64,000 nucleotides of DNA from contig CAVWVB010000001.1 of NCBI GenBank assembly GCA_963758365.1, forward strand, positions 1,240,001 to 1,304,000. Reading direction: 5' to 3'. Shown piece by piece: positions 7,898 to 18,303 of this stretch. Below the pieces are notes generated by a model. That model had not been told where the DNA came from, did not search any database, and saw only the letters and a list, made by a program, of their open reading frames with translations. This stretch comes from Dokdonella_A sp963758365 (lineage in GTDB: Bacteria; Pseudomonadota; Gammaproteobacteria; Xanthomonadales; Rhodanobacteraceae). Position 1 is the first letter of the stretch. Each line of letters begins with the position of its first letter. Made by a program: the position numbers and the translations under genes.

Positions 7898-9220
7898 GTG
7901 GGTGAATCACCGAATCCGGAGTGGAGCAATCCCTGGCAGGCACTCGCACGCCAGTACGCGGCCGCTTGGCAGGAACTGGCCCGCGGCGCCGCCGGGACCG
8001 CGGCTGGTGCAGGCACACCCTGGCCGCAGGGGCTGGAGCAGTGGTCGCGATTGTTCGCGTCGGGTTCCGGGCCGCAGGGCGAGACCCTCGAACGCATGAT
8101 CGACAGCGCCAAGAGTTACGGCGCGTTCCTGCAGGCCGCGCTGGCGGCGGTCGGAAAGCCGGCCGACGCTGGCGCCAAATCCTGGGCCGATGCGTTCGCG
8201 CGCGGATTCCCCGAGGATGCCGCCACGGCCGCCTTCACGCATCCGCTCGTGCAGGCATGGCAGCACTTGGCCCAGCAACGCGCGGATGGATTTGCCCCGT
8301 TCGTGGGGCTGTTCAACGCAATGCGTCAGCCCGGGACCGCTTCGGAGGAGGCCAAGAGCTGGCTCAGCCTGCCCGCGTTCGGGCTGTTGCGCGAACACCA
8401 GGAGCACTATCAGAAGAGTGCGGTCGCGTGGATCGACTACCAGGAGCAGATGAAGCGCTACAACGCGCTCATGCTCAAGGCCGCGCAGCGCGGATTCGAG
8501 CTGTTCGAGGGCAAGCTGGCCGAACGCGAGCAACCCGGGCGCCAGATCGATTCCTTGCGCGCGCTGTACGACCTCTGGGTCGATGCGGCGGAGGAGGGCT
8601 ACGCGGAGATCGCGCTGTCGATCGACTTCCGCGAGGCGTATGCGGCGCTGGTCAATGCACAGATGCGCGTGCGTTCCCAGGTCCAGCAGGAACTCGAGCG
8701 GGTGGCGACGGATCTGGGCATGCCCACGCGCAGCGAACTCAACAGCATCGGCGAGCGTCTGCAGGCCCTGCGTCGCGAGGTACGCAACGGTGCGCAGCAA
8801 GGCGACGCGGGACTTGGCGCAGACCTTGCGGCGCTGCGCGACGAAGTGGCATCGATCAGGGGCAGGCTCGAGCGCGCGCGACCGGATGCTTCCGCTGCCG
8901 CGGACAGCAGGCAGGATCGGCCGGATCCGCAGCGGCGGAGCAAGTCCGGCAAGGCGGGCAAGTCGCGCGCGGCCGCGGAGCCGACCGGCAAGTCCAGCAA
9001 GGGTTCCGGCAAGCGCAAGCGCAAGGCCAAGCGCAAGTCGGCCGCCAAGGCCGAGCGGGCGGTCGCCGCGACCGCGTCAGGGAACTTCGCATCGCGGATC
9101 GCGAGGTTCGCCGATGCGTCGCTGGGCACGCGGCGGGCACGACCGGCGCCGACCGGCAACAAGGCGGGCAAGCCGCGCAAGGCGAAGCCGCGTCGCCACG
9201 CATCCGAACAGGAAGCATGA
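7898..9220 (+). CDS. phaE: Class III PHA synthase subunit PhaE with long basic C-terminal tail
   Basis: The regulatory subunit that activates PhaC for polyhydroxyalkanoate synthesis on granules. Translation starts at GTG 7898 (440 residues). Residues 1-325 are a typical PhaE: an alpha-helical body with 'WIDYQEQMKRYNALM' and 'EIALSIDFREAYAALVNAQMRVR', ending in a coiled-coil-like stretch (about 255-328). PhaE proteins are usually about 350-380 residues. The extra residues, about 345-436, are a Lys/Arg/Ala/Gly/Ser tail containing 'GKRKRKAKRKSAAKAER' and 'RKAKPRRHA', resembling the histone-H1-like tail of the granule protein PhaF. The stop overlaps the phaC start (ATGA), implying translational coupling. 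Confidence 0.92.
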   Translation: MGESPNPEWSNPWQALARQYAAAWQELARGAAGTAAGAGTPWPQGLEQWSRLFASGSGPQGETLERMIDSAKSYGAFLQAALAAVGKPADAGAKSWADAFARGFPEDAATAAFTHPLVQAWQHLAQQRADGFAPFVGLFNAMRQPGTASEEAKSWLSLPAFGLLREHQEHYQKSAVAWIDYQEQMKRYNALMLKAAQRGFELFEGKLAEREQPGRQIDSLRALYDLWVDAAEEGYAEIALSIDFREAYAALVNAQMRVRSQVQQELERVATDLGMPTRSELNSIGERLQALRREVRNGAQQGDAGLGADLAALRDEVASIRGRLERARPDASAAADSRQDRPDPQRRSKSGKAGKSRAAAEPTGKSSKGSGKRKRKAKRKSAAKAERAVAATASGNFASRIARFADASLGTRRARPAPTGNKAGKPRKAKPRRHASEQEA

Positions 9221-10287
9221 TGGGTCCTATCAAGATCGAAGCGAGCCGCGCATTCGAGGAGGCGCTGACCACCCAGCGCAAGCTCGCCGCGGCGGTGGCC
9301 ACGTTGCGGCAGGTCGACGACGTCGAGTTCGGCGTGACTGCCAGGGAAGCGGTCTATCGCGAGGACAAGCTCGTCGTCTACCGCTTCAAGGGCGACCGTC
9401 CACCGACCGCGAAGGTGCCGATCCTGATCGTCTACGCACTGGTCAACCGGCCGTACATGGTCGACCTGCAGGATGACCGATCGCTGGTCAAGAACCTGCT
9501 CGCACGGGGCGAGGATGTCTACCTGATCGACTGGGGTTATCCGGATGGCGCCGATCGCTGGCTGACCCTGGACGATTACATCAACGGTTACATCGCGCGC
9601 TCGGTCGATGCGGTCGCGCGCCGTGCCGGTCTGGGCAAGATCAACCTGCTCGGGATCTGCCAGGGGGGAGCGTTCTCGCTGTGTTTTGCCGCGATCCATC
9701 CGGAAAAGGTCAGAAACCTGATCACGATGGTCACGCCGGTGGATTTCCATACTCCGGACAACATGCTCTCGAACTGGACCCGTGACCTGGATGTCGACCT
9801 GTTCGTCGACACCCTCGGCAATGTGCCGGCCGATCTCATGAACCTGTGCTACCTGATGCTCAAGCCGGTGCGGCTGAATCAGCAGAAGTACATCGGCCTC
9901 GTCGACATTCTCGACGACAAGGTCGAGATGGAGAACTTCCTGCGCATGGAGAAATGGATTTTCGATTCGCCCGACCAGGCAGGTGAAGCGTTTCGCCAGT
10001 TCATCAAGGACTTCTACCAAGGCAACAAGCTGGTCGAGGGCGGCCTAAGAATCGGTGCGCACGAGGTGCACCTCGGCAATGTCTCGATGCCGGTCCTGAA
10101 CATTTTTGCCGAGCAGGACCACCTGGTTCCTCCGGCGTCCTCGCGCGTCCTCGGCGAGCATGTCGGGACCAGGGACTACACGCAGGTCGCGTTTCGAGGC
10201 GGGCACATCGGCATCTACGTATCCGGAAGGGCCCAGCGTGAGGTGCCCGGAGCGATCCACGACTGGCTGGCGAAGCGCTCGCGATAA
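9217..10287 (+). CDS. phaC: Class III poly(3-hydroxyalkanoate) synthase subunit PhaC
   Basis: Polymerises 3-hydroxyacyl-CoA into PHA. The 356 residues match the class III type (about 355). The lipase-like box 'GICQGG' carries the nucleophile Cys148; Asp301 in 'FAEQDHLVPP' and His330 in 'RGGHIGIYVSG' complete the triad, one position off the Allochromatium numbering (C149/D302/H331). 'YALVNRPYMVDLQ', 'DVYLIDWGYPD' and 'TMVTPVDFHTP' are further signature blocks. AGGAAG precedes the ATG within the end of phaE, and two consecutive ATGs (9217, 9220) are possible starts. No phasin, PhaA or PhaB gene lies nearby. Confidence 0.95.
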   Translation: MMGPIKIEASRAFEEALTTQRKLAAAVATLRQVDDVEFGVTAREAVYREDKLVVYRFKGDRPPTAKVPILIVYALVNRPYMVDLQDDRSLVKNLLARGEDVYLIDWGYPDGADRWLTLDDYINGYIARSVDAVARRAGLGKINLLGICQGGAFSLCFAAIHPEKVRNLITMVTPVDFHTPDNMLSNWTRDLDVDLFVDTLGNVPADLMNLCYLMLKPVRLNQQKYIGLVDILDDKVEMENFLRMEKWIFDSPDQAGEAFRQFIKDFYQGNKLVEGGLRIGAHEVHLGNVSMPVLNIFAEQDHLVPPASSRVLGEHVGTRDYTQVAFRGGHIGIYVSGRAQREVPGAIHDWLAKRSR

Positions 10288-10356
10288 CCGCTGCGACGGC
10301 GCGGCGAGCGGCTAGAATGTGCGCTGCGCTTCCGCTCGCCGCCCACTGCTCCCGTG

Positions 10357-10686
10357 ATGAACGACGTACTGCTGGTCCTGCACGGTGTCACGCTCACACC
10401 GTGGAAACTCATCGGCCTGATTGGCACATTCCTGTTTACCGCGCGCTGGTTCGTGCAGTTCTACGCGACCAAGAAACTCAGGCGCGTGGTGATGCCGATG
10501 GCATTCTGGTACCTGTCGATCGCGGGCAGCGTGATGACGCTGGCGTACTTCATCTGGGGCAAGAACGATTCGGTCGGAATCATCCAGAACGCGTTTCCGA
10601 TGTTCGTCTCCGCCTACAACGTGTTCGTGCACCTGCGCCATCACAGACCCGAGGTCGTGAGTCCCGGTGGTTCCGAGGAGAGCTAG
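10357..10686 (+). CDS. Lipid A biosynthesis N-terminal domain (LAB_N) membrane protein
   Basis: A 109-residue protein with three predicted membrane helices (about 14-32, 45-62 and 70-88). 'WKLIGLIGTFLFTARWFVQFYATKK' and 'MPMAFWYLSIAGSVMTLAYFI' match the LAB_N domain, a stand-alone relative of the domain found in lipid A and polyisoprenoid-glycan enzymes. The ATG at 10357 is preferred over the GTG immediately before it. A TAGAAT box lies at 10313-10318. The biochemical role of single-domain LAB_N proteins is unsettled. Confidence 0.8.
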   Translation: MNDVLLVLHGVTLTPWKLIGLIGTFLFTARWFVQFYATKKLRRVVMPMAFWYLSIAGSVMTLAYFIWGKNDSVGIIQNAFPMFVSAYNVFVHLRHHRPEVVSPGGSEES

Positions 10687-10883
10687 GCTGCTGTTCGTCG
10701 CCTGCGGGGACCGACTTCACCTGACCGTGCCGGCGTGGCCCGACCTGAGCGTGCCCGTTCTTGCACGTTTTCGGGTGCAGCCAACACCACGCCGCGATGC
10801 GCGCAACCCGCTCTGGCTTGCGCGTCTGCGCAGTGCCAGAATCCGCTCGCCGGAATCCCGGCGTCTATGGGAAGGAGAGAACC

Positions 10884-11132
10884 ATGGAAAACCGCAGCGC
10901 ACCCGTGATTTCGCTTGGTGAGTGGATCATCACCCTCATCGTCCTCGCGATTCCTCTGGTCAATATCGTGATGGCCCTGGTCTGGGCGTTTTCCGGTGGC
11001 ACGAACCCGAGCAAGCAGAACTTCTGCCGCGCGATACTCGTGATGTACGTGGTCATGATCGTCTGTTTCTTCCTGTTTGGCGGACTCGCGATCCTTGGGG
11101 GCATGCACAGCTCAATTCCGACAACGGGTTGA
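10884..11132 (+). CDS. Small two-helix inner-membrane protein, function unknown
   Basis: An 82-residue protein with a very strong ribosome-binding site (GGAAGGAGA, 6 bases before the ATG). Two hydrophobic segments are visible: about 12-36 (WIITLIVLAIPLVNIVMALVWAF) and about 49-71 (AILVMYVVMIVCFFLFGGLAIL), joined by a polar 'SGGTNPSKQNFC' loop. This looks like the small integral membrane proteins found beside envelope genes in Xanthomonadales. I recognise no family with a known role. It is followed by a hairpin at 11147-11172. Confidence 0.75.
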   Translation: MENRSAPVISLGEWIITLIVLAIPLVNIVMALVWAFSGGTNPSKQNFCRAILVMYVVMIVCFFLFGGLAILGGMHSSIPTTG

Positions 11133-11146
11133 CGCAGGGCACGCAG

Positions 11147-11178
11147 ACGTCCGCCAGTGCAGCGGCGGACGTTTCCTC
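11147..11178. terminator. Hairpin between convergent genes, possible bidirectional terminator
   Basis: A perfect 9-base stem (11147-11155 ACGTCCGCC with 11164-11172 GGCGGACGT) and an 8-base loop are followed by TTCCTC on the + strand. It lies 15 bases past the small membrane protein and 72 bases past the end of metH on the other strand. The U-tract is short, so termination efficiency is uncertain. Confidence 0.55.
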
Positions 11179-11243
11179 GCGGTTGACGGGCATGTCGTGC
11201 CGCGCTGTGGGCGGCCATGCACGCTGCGCCGTCGCGCGCAGCC

Positions 11244-14001
<2,758 letters not shown>

Positions 14002-14015
<14 letters not shown>

Positions 14016-15096
14016 CCAGCGCACGCGGCAGTACACGCGGCGCGACGCCCTCGACCGCATCGGCGATCGCGCGGATATGTGCGGGCGTGGTGCCGCAGCA
14101 GCCACCGACCACGTTCACGAGCCCGCTGCGCGCGAACTCGCCGATCAGCCCGGCCATGTCCTCCGGGGTTTCGTCGTATTCGCCGAACGCGTTCGGAAGG
14201 CCCGCGTTCGGATGCGCGCTGACGCAGCATTCCGCGACGCCCGCGAGCGCCTCGATGTACTGGCGAAGTTCCTTCGCGCCGAGTGCGCAGTTGAATCCGA
14301 CCGCAAGCGGGCGGGCATGCACGATGGACGCGTGGAACGCCTCGGCGGTCTGTCCGGACAGGGTGCGCCCGGAGCGGTCGGTGATCGTTCCGGAAATCAT
14401 CACCGGCAGGCGCGCGCCGCGCCGGTCGAATTCCTCGTCGATGGCATACAGCGCGGCTTTCGCATTCAGCGTGTCGAAGATCGTCTCGACCATGAGCACG
14501 TCGGCTCCGCCGTCGACAAGGCCCGCGGTCGCCTCGCGGTAGGCCTTGCGCAGTTCCTCGAAGTCCGTATTGCGAAAGCCCGGATCGTTGACGTCGGGAC
14601 TGATCGATGCGGTACGGCTGGTCGGACCGAGCACGCCGATCACGAAACGCGGTCTTGACGGCAACCGTGCCTGGGCGGCATCGCAGGCCACGCGCGCGAG
14701 CCGGGCGCCCTCGCGGTTGAGCTCGCGGACGAGATGCTCGAGGCGGTAGTCGGCCTGGCTGATCGAGGTCGAATTGAAGGTATTGGTTTCGACCAGATCC
14801 GCGCCCGCGTCGAGATAGGCCGCATGGATCGCGGAAATCACTTCGGGACGGGTCAGCGTCAACAGGTCGTTGTTGCCCTTGAGGTCGTGACCGGGTGCTG
14901 TTGCGCTGTCGCGCCGGGCTCCCTCGCGGGTGTCGAAGCCGGGTGCGAAGCGCTCGCCGCGGTAGTCGGCCTCGCCGAGCCGGTAGCCCTGCACCATCGT
15001 CCCCATTGCGCCATCGATCACCAGAATGCGGTTCGCGAGCGCATCGAACAACGCGCCCACCCGCGCCGGTTCGAGCCAGGGCAAGCGGCCTCTCAT
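14002..15096 (-). CDS. metH: Methionine synthase N-terminal homocysteine-methyltransferase half
   Basis: The homocysteine-binding barrel of MetH as a separate 364-residue protein starting at ATG 15096. 'ILVIDGAMGTMVQGY', 'LVETNTFNSTSISQADY' and 'VLGPTSRTASISPDVNDPGF' are family blocks. The zinc-binding cysteines are in 'AVGFNCALG' and 'NVVGGCCGTTP' near the C-terminus. It must work with the downstream protein carrying the pterin and B12 domains. Its ATG overlaps the stop of the regulator gene (ATGA), so the three genes form a translationally coupled operon. The two-gene arrangement is known in Xanthomonadales and is not a frameshift artefact. Confidence 0.95.
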
Positions 15097-16019
15097 GGCT
15101 TCCTCGCTAGCAGGCTCATGACTTCGAAGTGGGGTGGCCGACGCTCGCGCGTGAGGCGTTCGCATGCGATGACTTCGAGACCGGCCTTGTCGGCGAACCC
15201 GCGCAGTTCGTCGAGCGTGAAGCCGAGGTTGCGATGCTCGAACGGTTCGACCACGGCGCGGTGGGCATGACGGCCCAGCGTCGCGGCAAGCAGGCGTCCG
15301 CCGGGCCGCAGCACCCGCGCCGCCTCGGCGATCACCCGCACCGGATCGTCGCTGTAGGTCAGCGCGTGCATGAGCAGGACGAGATCGAATCGGGCACCCG
15401 GAAAATCGAGTGCGTGCATGTCGCCGGCACGCACCTGGACGTTTTCGAACGGCTTGAGTCGCCGGCACGCGGCATCGACGACGCGCTGGCTCGCATCGAC
15501 ACAGACGATCGAACGGGCATGCGGCGCGAGGAGTTCGGCGAGCACGCCGTCGCCGGATGCGATATCCAGCACGTCTCCGGTCTGGACGAGCTGGGTCATG
15601 CCGCGCGCGAGGATCTCCCAGGTGCGGCCCGGCGAATAGTGGCGCTCCATGTCGCCGGCAACGGTATCGGCCCAGCCCTCGCTGCGCGCACGCTTGGCCA
15701 GCACCGCGGGCAGGCGTCGCTCGTCGTCGCGCAGCATCGCATCGTCGATGTTGTCCTTGAGTGCCTGCAGCAATGCGCGTTCGCGCGCGTCGAGTTCGCC
15801 GTTGTAGCGATAGTAGGACGACACTCCGGCACGACGGTCGCGCACGAGATCGGCATCCTTGAGTTTGGCCAGGTGCGTGGAGACCCGTGGCTGTGCGAGG
15901 CGCAGCACCGAGGACAGTTCGGCGACGGTCAGCTCCTCGCGTTCGAGCAATGCGAGCAGGCGGACCCGGGTCGAGTCGGAGAGCAGACGCAGCAGCGCGG
16001 ACGTCGCGGCGAGATCCAC
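15093..16019 (-). CDS. ArsR-family regulator fused to a SAM-methyltransferase domain (SahR-like)
   Basis: 308 residues starting at GTG 16019, with AAAGGA five bases upstream. Residues 5-75 are an ArsR winged helix ('LLRLLSDSTRVRLLALLE', recognition helix in 'LAQPRVSTHLAKLKDADLV'). Residues about 145-300 are a methyltransferase fold with motif I 'DVLDIASGDGVLAELL' and 'LVLLMHALTYSDDP'. ArsR-methyltransferase regulators of this layout, called SahR in Proteobacteria, control the methionine/SAM cycle in response to S-adenosylhomocysteine. The position directly upstream of metH with ATGA overlap, plus the dyad at the operon's transcription start, fit autoregulation. The ligand is inferred. Confidence 0.88.
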   Translation of the reverse strand: MDLAATSALLRLLSDSTRVRLLALLEREELTVAELSSVLRLAQPRVSTHLAKLKDADLVRDRRAGVSSYYRYNGELDARERALLQALKDNIDDAMLRDDERRLPAVLAKRARSEGWADTVAGDMERHYSPGRTWEILARGMTQLVQTGDVLDIASGDGVLAELLAPHARSIVCVDASQRVVDAACRRLKPFENVQVRAGDMHALDFPGARFDLVLLMHALTYSDDPVRVIAEAARVLRPGGRLLAATLGRHAHRAVVEPFEHRNLGFTLDELRGFADKAGLEVIACERLTRERRPPHFEVMSLLARKP

Positions 16020-16030
16020 ATGTATCCTTT

Positions 16031-16048
16031 CATCTTGATTAAAAGATG
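16031..16048. promoter_or_regulatory. Dyad operator in the metH operon leader
   Basis: CATCTT-GATTAA-AAGATG is a 6+6 perfect inverted repeat with an AT-rich centre, in otherwise very GC-rich DNA. It starts within a few bases of the predicted transcription start of the regulator-metH operon and ends 12 bases before the GTG. The size and symmetry suit a dimeric ArsR-type protein; the encoded regulator is the obvious candidate. Confidence 0.65.
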
Positions 16049-16055
16049 TAGGCGC

Positions 16056-16084
16056 AGCGTAGCCGCGCCGCAGGCCGTCGTCAA
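16056..16084 (-). promoter_or_regulatory. Sigma-70 promoter of the regulator-metH operon
   Basis: On the minus strand, TTGACG (16084-16079) and TACGCT (16061-16056) are separated by exactly 17 bases. The predicted start is near 16048-16050, giving a leader of about 30 bases that contains the CATCTT/AAGATG dyad and the AAAGGA ribosome-binding site. Confidence 0.65.
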
Positions 16085-16128
16085 TCGTCGCGAAGCCGCG
16101 CCGCGGCGTGAAACGCTATCCTTCGCCG

Positions 16129-16929
16129 ATGCATGGACCACGCTGGGGTATCCGCGCCTTGCGCGGCATGATCGGCCTCGCTCTCTGCGATCCGGCTGCG
16201 CACGCGACGACCGCGGGCCTCGTCGACGCAGACCTCGCGAAGGCCTGGACCGCGGACCCCGCGCATGTTCCGTACCGCGCAATCGAGACAGCGGGCCGGC
16301 GCGATCGCGAGTTGCTGCCGCTGATCGTGTTCCTGCACGGCGACTGGCAGGACGGCACGGACAACGAATCACAGTTGGCCGGGCGCGGCAATGGTTCGTT
16401 CGAACTCGTCGACGCAGCGCGTGACGCGGGCATACCGCTGGTCTACGTCGCACCCCAGACGACCGCGGCGTACTGGCCGCCGGATCGTGTCGCTGCGGTC
16501 GTGCGCGACGCGCTCGTGCGCTGGCCGATCGATCCGCGCCGCATCTATCTGACCGGAATTTCCGATGGCGCGACCGGGGTCTGGGACGCGCTGAAGGCCT
16601 ATCCGCGGTGCTTCGCTGCCGGCGTGCCGATGTCGGGCATGACCGAACTGGCCGGACTCGCGGCGATCCGCGACGTGCCGCAGTGGATCTTTCATGGCGC
16701 CGATGACGACGACACGGATGTCGAAAGCGGATACCAGGGCGCGATGGTCGGGTCCCGCGCGGTCGTGCGCGCGCTACGTGCGATGGGCGGCAGGCCACGC
16801 TACACGGAGTATGCGCACGCCAGGCATGTGATCTGGATGCGGGCGTATGCCGAACCGGCGCTGCTGCCGTGGATTCTCGATCAGCACCTGCGCGCGAATC
16901 CATGCGATTTCGGGGCGATCGCGCGCTGA
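16129..16929 (+). CDS. Secreted esterase/depolymerase-like alpha/beta hydrolase
   Basis: From the ATG at 16129, a 266-residue protein. An alternative GTG at 16108 adds seven residues. The N-terminus has a short basic then hydrophobic segment (about 7-26) that may be a signal peptide. The core resembles phospholipase/carboxylesterase or PHB-depolymerase-like hydrolases: 'LIVFLHGDWQDGTDNES' (oxyanion region), the nucleophile motif 'GISDGATG', 'QWIFHGADDDDTDVE' (acid) and 'YAHARHVIW' (His). The substrate cannot be told from sequence. A TATCCT box at 16117-16122 would place +1 on or next to the ATG. Confidence 0.75.
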   Translation: MHGPRWGIRALRGMIGLALCDPAAHATTAGLVDADLAKAWTADPAHVPYRAIETAGRRDRELLPLIVFLHGDWQDGTDNESQLAGRGNGSFELVDAARDAGIPLVYVAPQTTAAYWPPDRVAAVVRDALVRWPIDPRRIYLTGISDGATGVWDALKAYPRCFAAGVPMSGMTELAGLAAIRDVPQWIFHGADDDDTDVESGYQGAMVGSRAVVRALRAMGGRPRYTEYAHARHVIWMRAYAEPALLPWILDQHLRANPCDFGAIAR

Positions 16930-17073
16930 GGCGGCGGACCCGCTAAAATCCGCGTTCGCCTGGCGCGGCTTCAGTCTGCACCGCTTTCCGCGCCGCCATG
17001 CTGCGATCGTGCGAGGAATCGTCGTCGTCACGACGAGATCCGGTTCGATCCGCTCGATCTTCCAGGAGTCTTC

Positions 17074-18234
17074 ATGGATTTCCGCTTCAGCGACGACCAG
17101 TTGTCGATCCAGTCCATCGCACGCGACTTCGCGCGCAAACGCATCGCGCCGGTCGCGGCCGAATTCGACCGCAGCGGAGAATTCCCGCTCGACAACATCC
17201 GCGAGATGGGCCACCTCGGGCTGATGGGGATCGAAGTGCCAGCCGAATACGGCGGCGCCGCGATGGACCCGATCGCGTACGCGCTGGCGATGATGGAAAT
17301 CGCCGAGGCCGATTGCGCGCATTCGACAATCATGTCGGTCAACAACTCGCTCTACTGCAACGGCATCCTCAAGTACGGTACCGAGGATCAGAAGCAGACC
17401 TATGTGCGCGCGATCGCTTCGGGCGAGGCGATCGGCGCGTATGCGCTGACCGAGCCGCAATCCGGGTCCGATGCCTCGGCGATGCATACGCGGGCGACCC
17501 GGCAGGCGAACGGCGACTGGGTCATCAACGGCAAGAAGAGCTGGATCACGTCGGGGCCGGTCGCGAAATACATCGTGCTGTTCGCGATCACCACGCCGGG
17601 TGTCGGCGCCAAGGGTGTCTCGGCATTCATCATCGATACCGGGCTCGCGGGCTTCCACGCGGGCAAGACCGAACCCAAGCTCGGCATCCGCGCGTCGGCG
17701 ACCTGCGAAATCGAACTCGCCGACTATGTGTGCCCGGCCGGCAACCTGCTCGGCAAGGAAGGCCAGGGTTTCGGCATCGCGATGGGCGTGCTCGACGCGG
17801 GCCGGATCGGCATCGCCTCGCAGGCGGTCGGCCTTTCGCGCGCGGCCTACCAGGCGAGTCTCGCCTGGGTGCGCGAGCGCAAGGCGTTCGGGCAGCCGAT
17901 CGGCTCGTTCCAGATGATCCAGGCCAAGATCGCCGACATGAAATGCCGCCTCGATGCGGCGACCCTGCTCGTGCTGCGCGCCGCGTTCGCGAAGGGCGAA
18001 GCCGAGAAGGTCGGCGGCCGTTTCAGCACCGAGGCGTCGGTCGCCAAGCTTTATGCGTCCGAAGCCGCGATGTGGATCACGCATCAGGCGGTGCAGATCC
18101 ATGGCGGCATGGGCTACTCGAAGGAAATGCCGCTGGAGCGTTATTTCCGCGACGCCAAGATCACCGAAATCTACGAAGGCACGAGCGAGATCCAGCGCCT
18201 GGTCATCGCACGCAACGAAACCGGCGTGCGTTGA
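17074..18234 (+). CDS. Short-chain acyl-CoA dehydrogenase
   Basis: A FAD-dependent enzyme that introduces the alpha-beta double bond into acyl-CoA in beta-oxidation or branched-chain amino-acid breakdown. At 386 residues it has standard length. Visible blocks are 'YALTEPQSGSDASAM' and 'WITSGPVAKYIV' (FAD and substrate contacts), 'RKAFGQPIGSFQMIQ' and 'QIHGGMGYSKEMPLERYFRDAKI'. The catalytic base Glu368 lies in 'YEGTSEIQR', the position typical of butyryl- and short-chain dehydrogenases rather than isovaleryl-CoA dehydrogenase. The ribosome-binding site CCAGGAG is 5 bases before the ATG, and a TAAAAT box lies at 16944-16949. It is monocistronic. Confidence 0.93.
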   Translation: MDFRFSDDQLSIQSIARDFARKRIAPVAAEFDRSGEFPLDNIREMGHLGLMGIEVPAEYGGAAMDPIAYALAMMEIAEADCAHSTIMSVNNSLYCNGILKYGTEDQKQTYVRAIASGEAIGAYALTEPQSGSDASAMHTRATRQANGDWVINGKKSWITSGPVAKYIVLFAITTPGVGAKGVSAFIIDTGLAGFHAGKTEPKLGIRASATCEIELADYVCPAGNLLGKEGQGFGIAMGVLDAGRIGIASQAVGLSRAAYQASLAWVRERKAFGQPIGSFQMIQAKIADMKCRLDAATLLVLRAAFAKGEAEKVGGRFSTEASVAKLYASEAAMWITHQAVQIHGGMGYSKEMPLERYFRDAKITEIYEGTSEIQRLVIARNETGVR

Positions 18235-18303
18235 AGGACCCACAGACCCGGTCCACCGCTGCGGGTCGGCCGGGCGCAGCGAGCAACAAGGCCTGACCGC
18301 GCT

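Noticed and set aside
18245..18267. GACCCG/CGGGTC hairpin between the acyl-CoA dehydrogenase and lyase genes as a terminator
   Set aside because: The stem is only 6 bases with a long loop and no T tract on either side.
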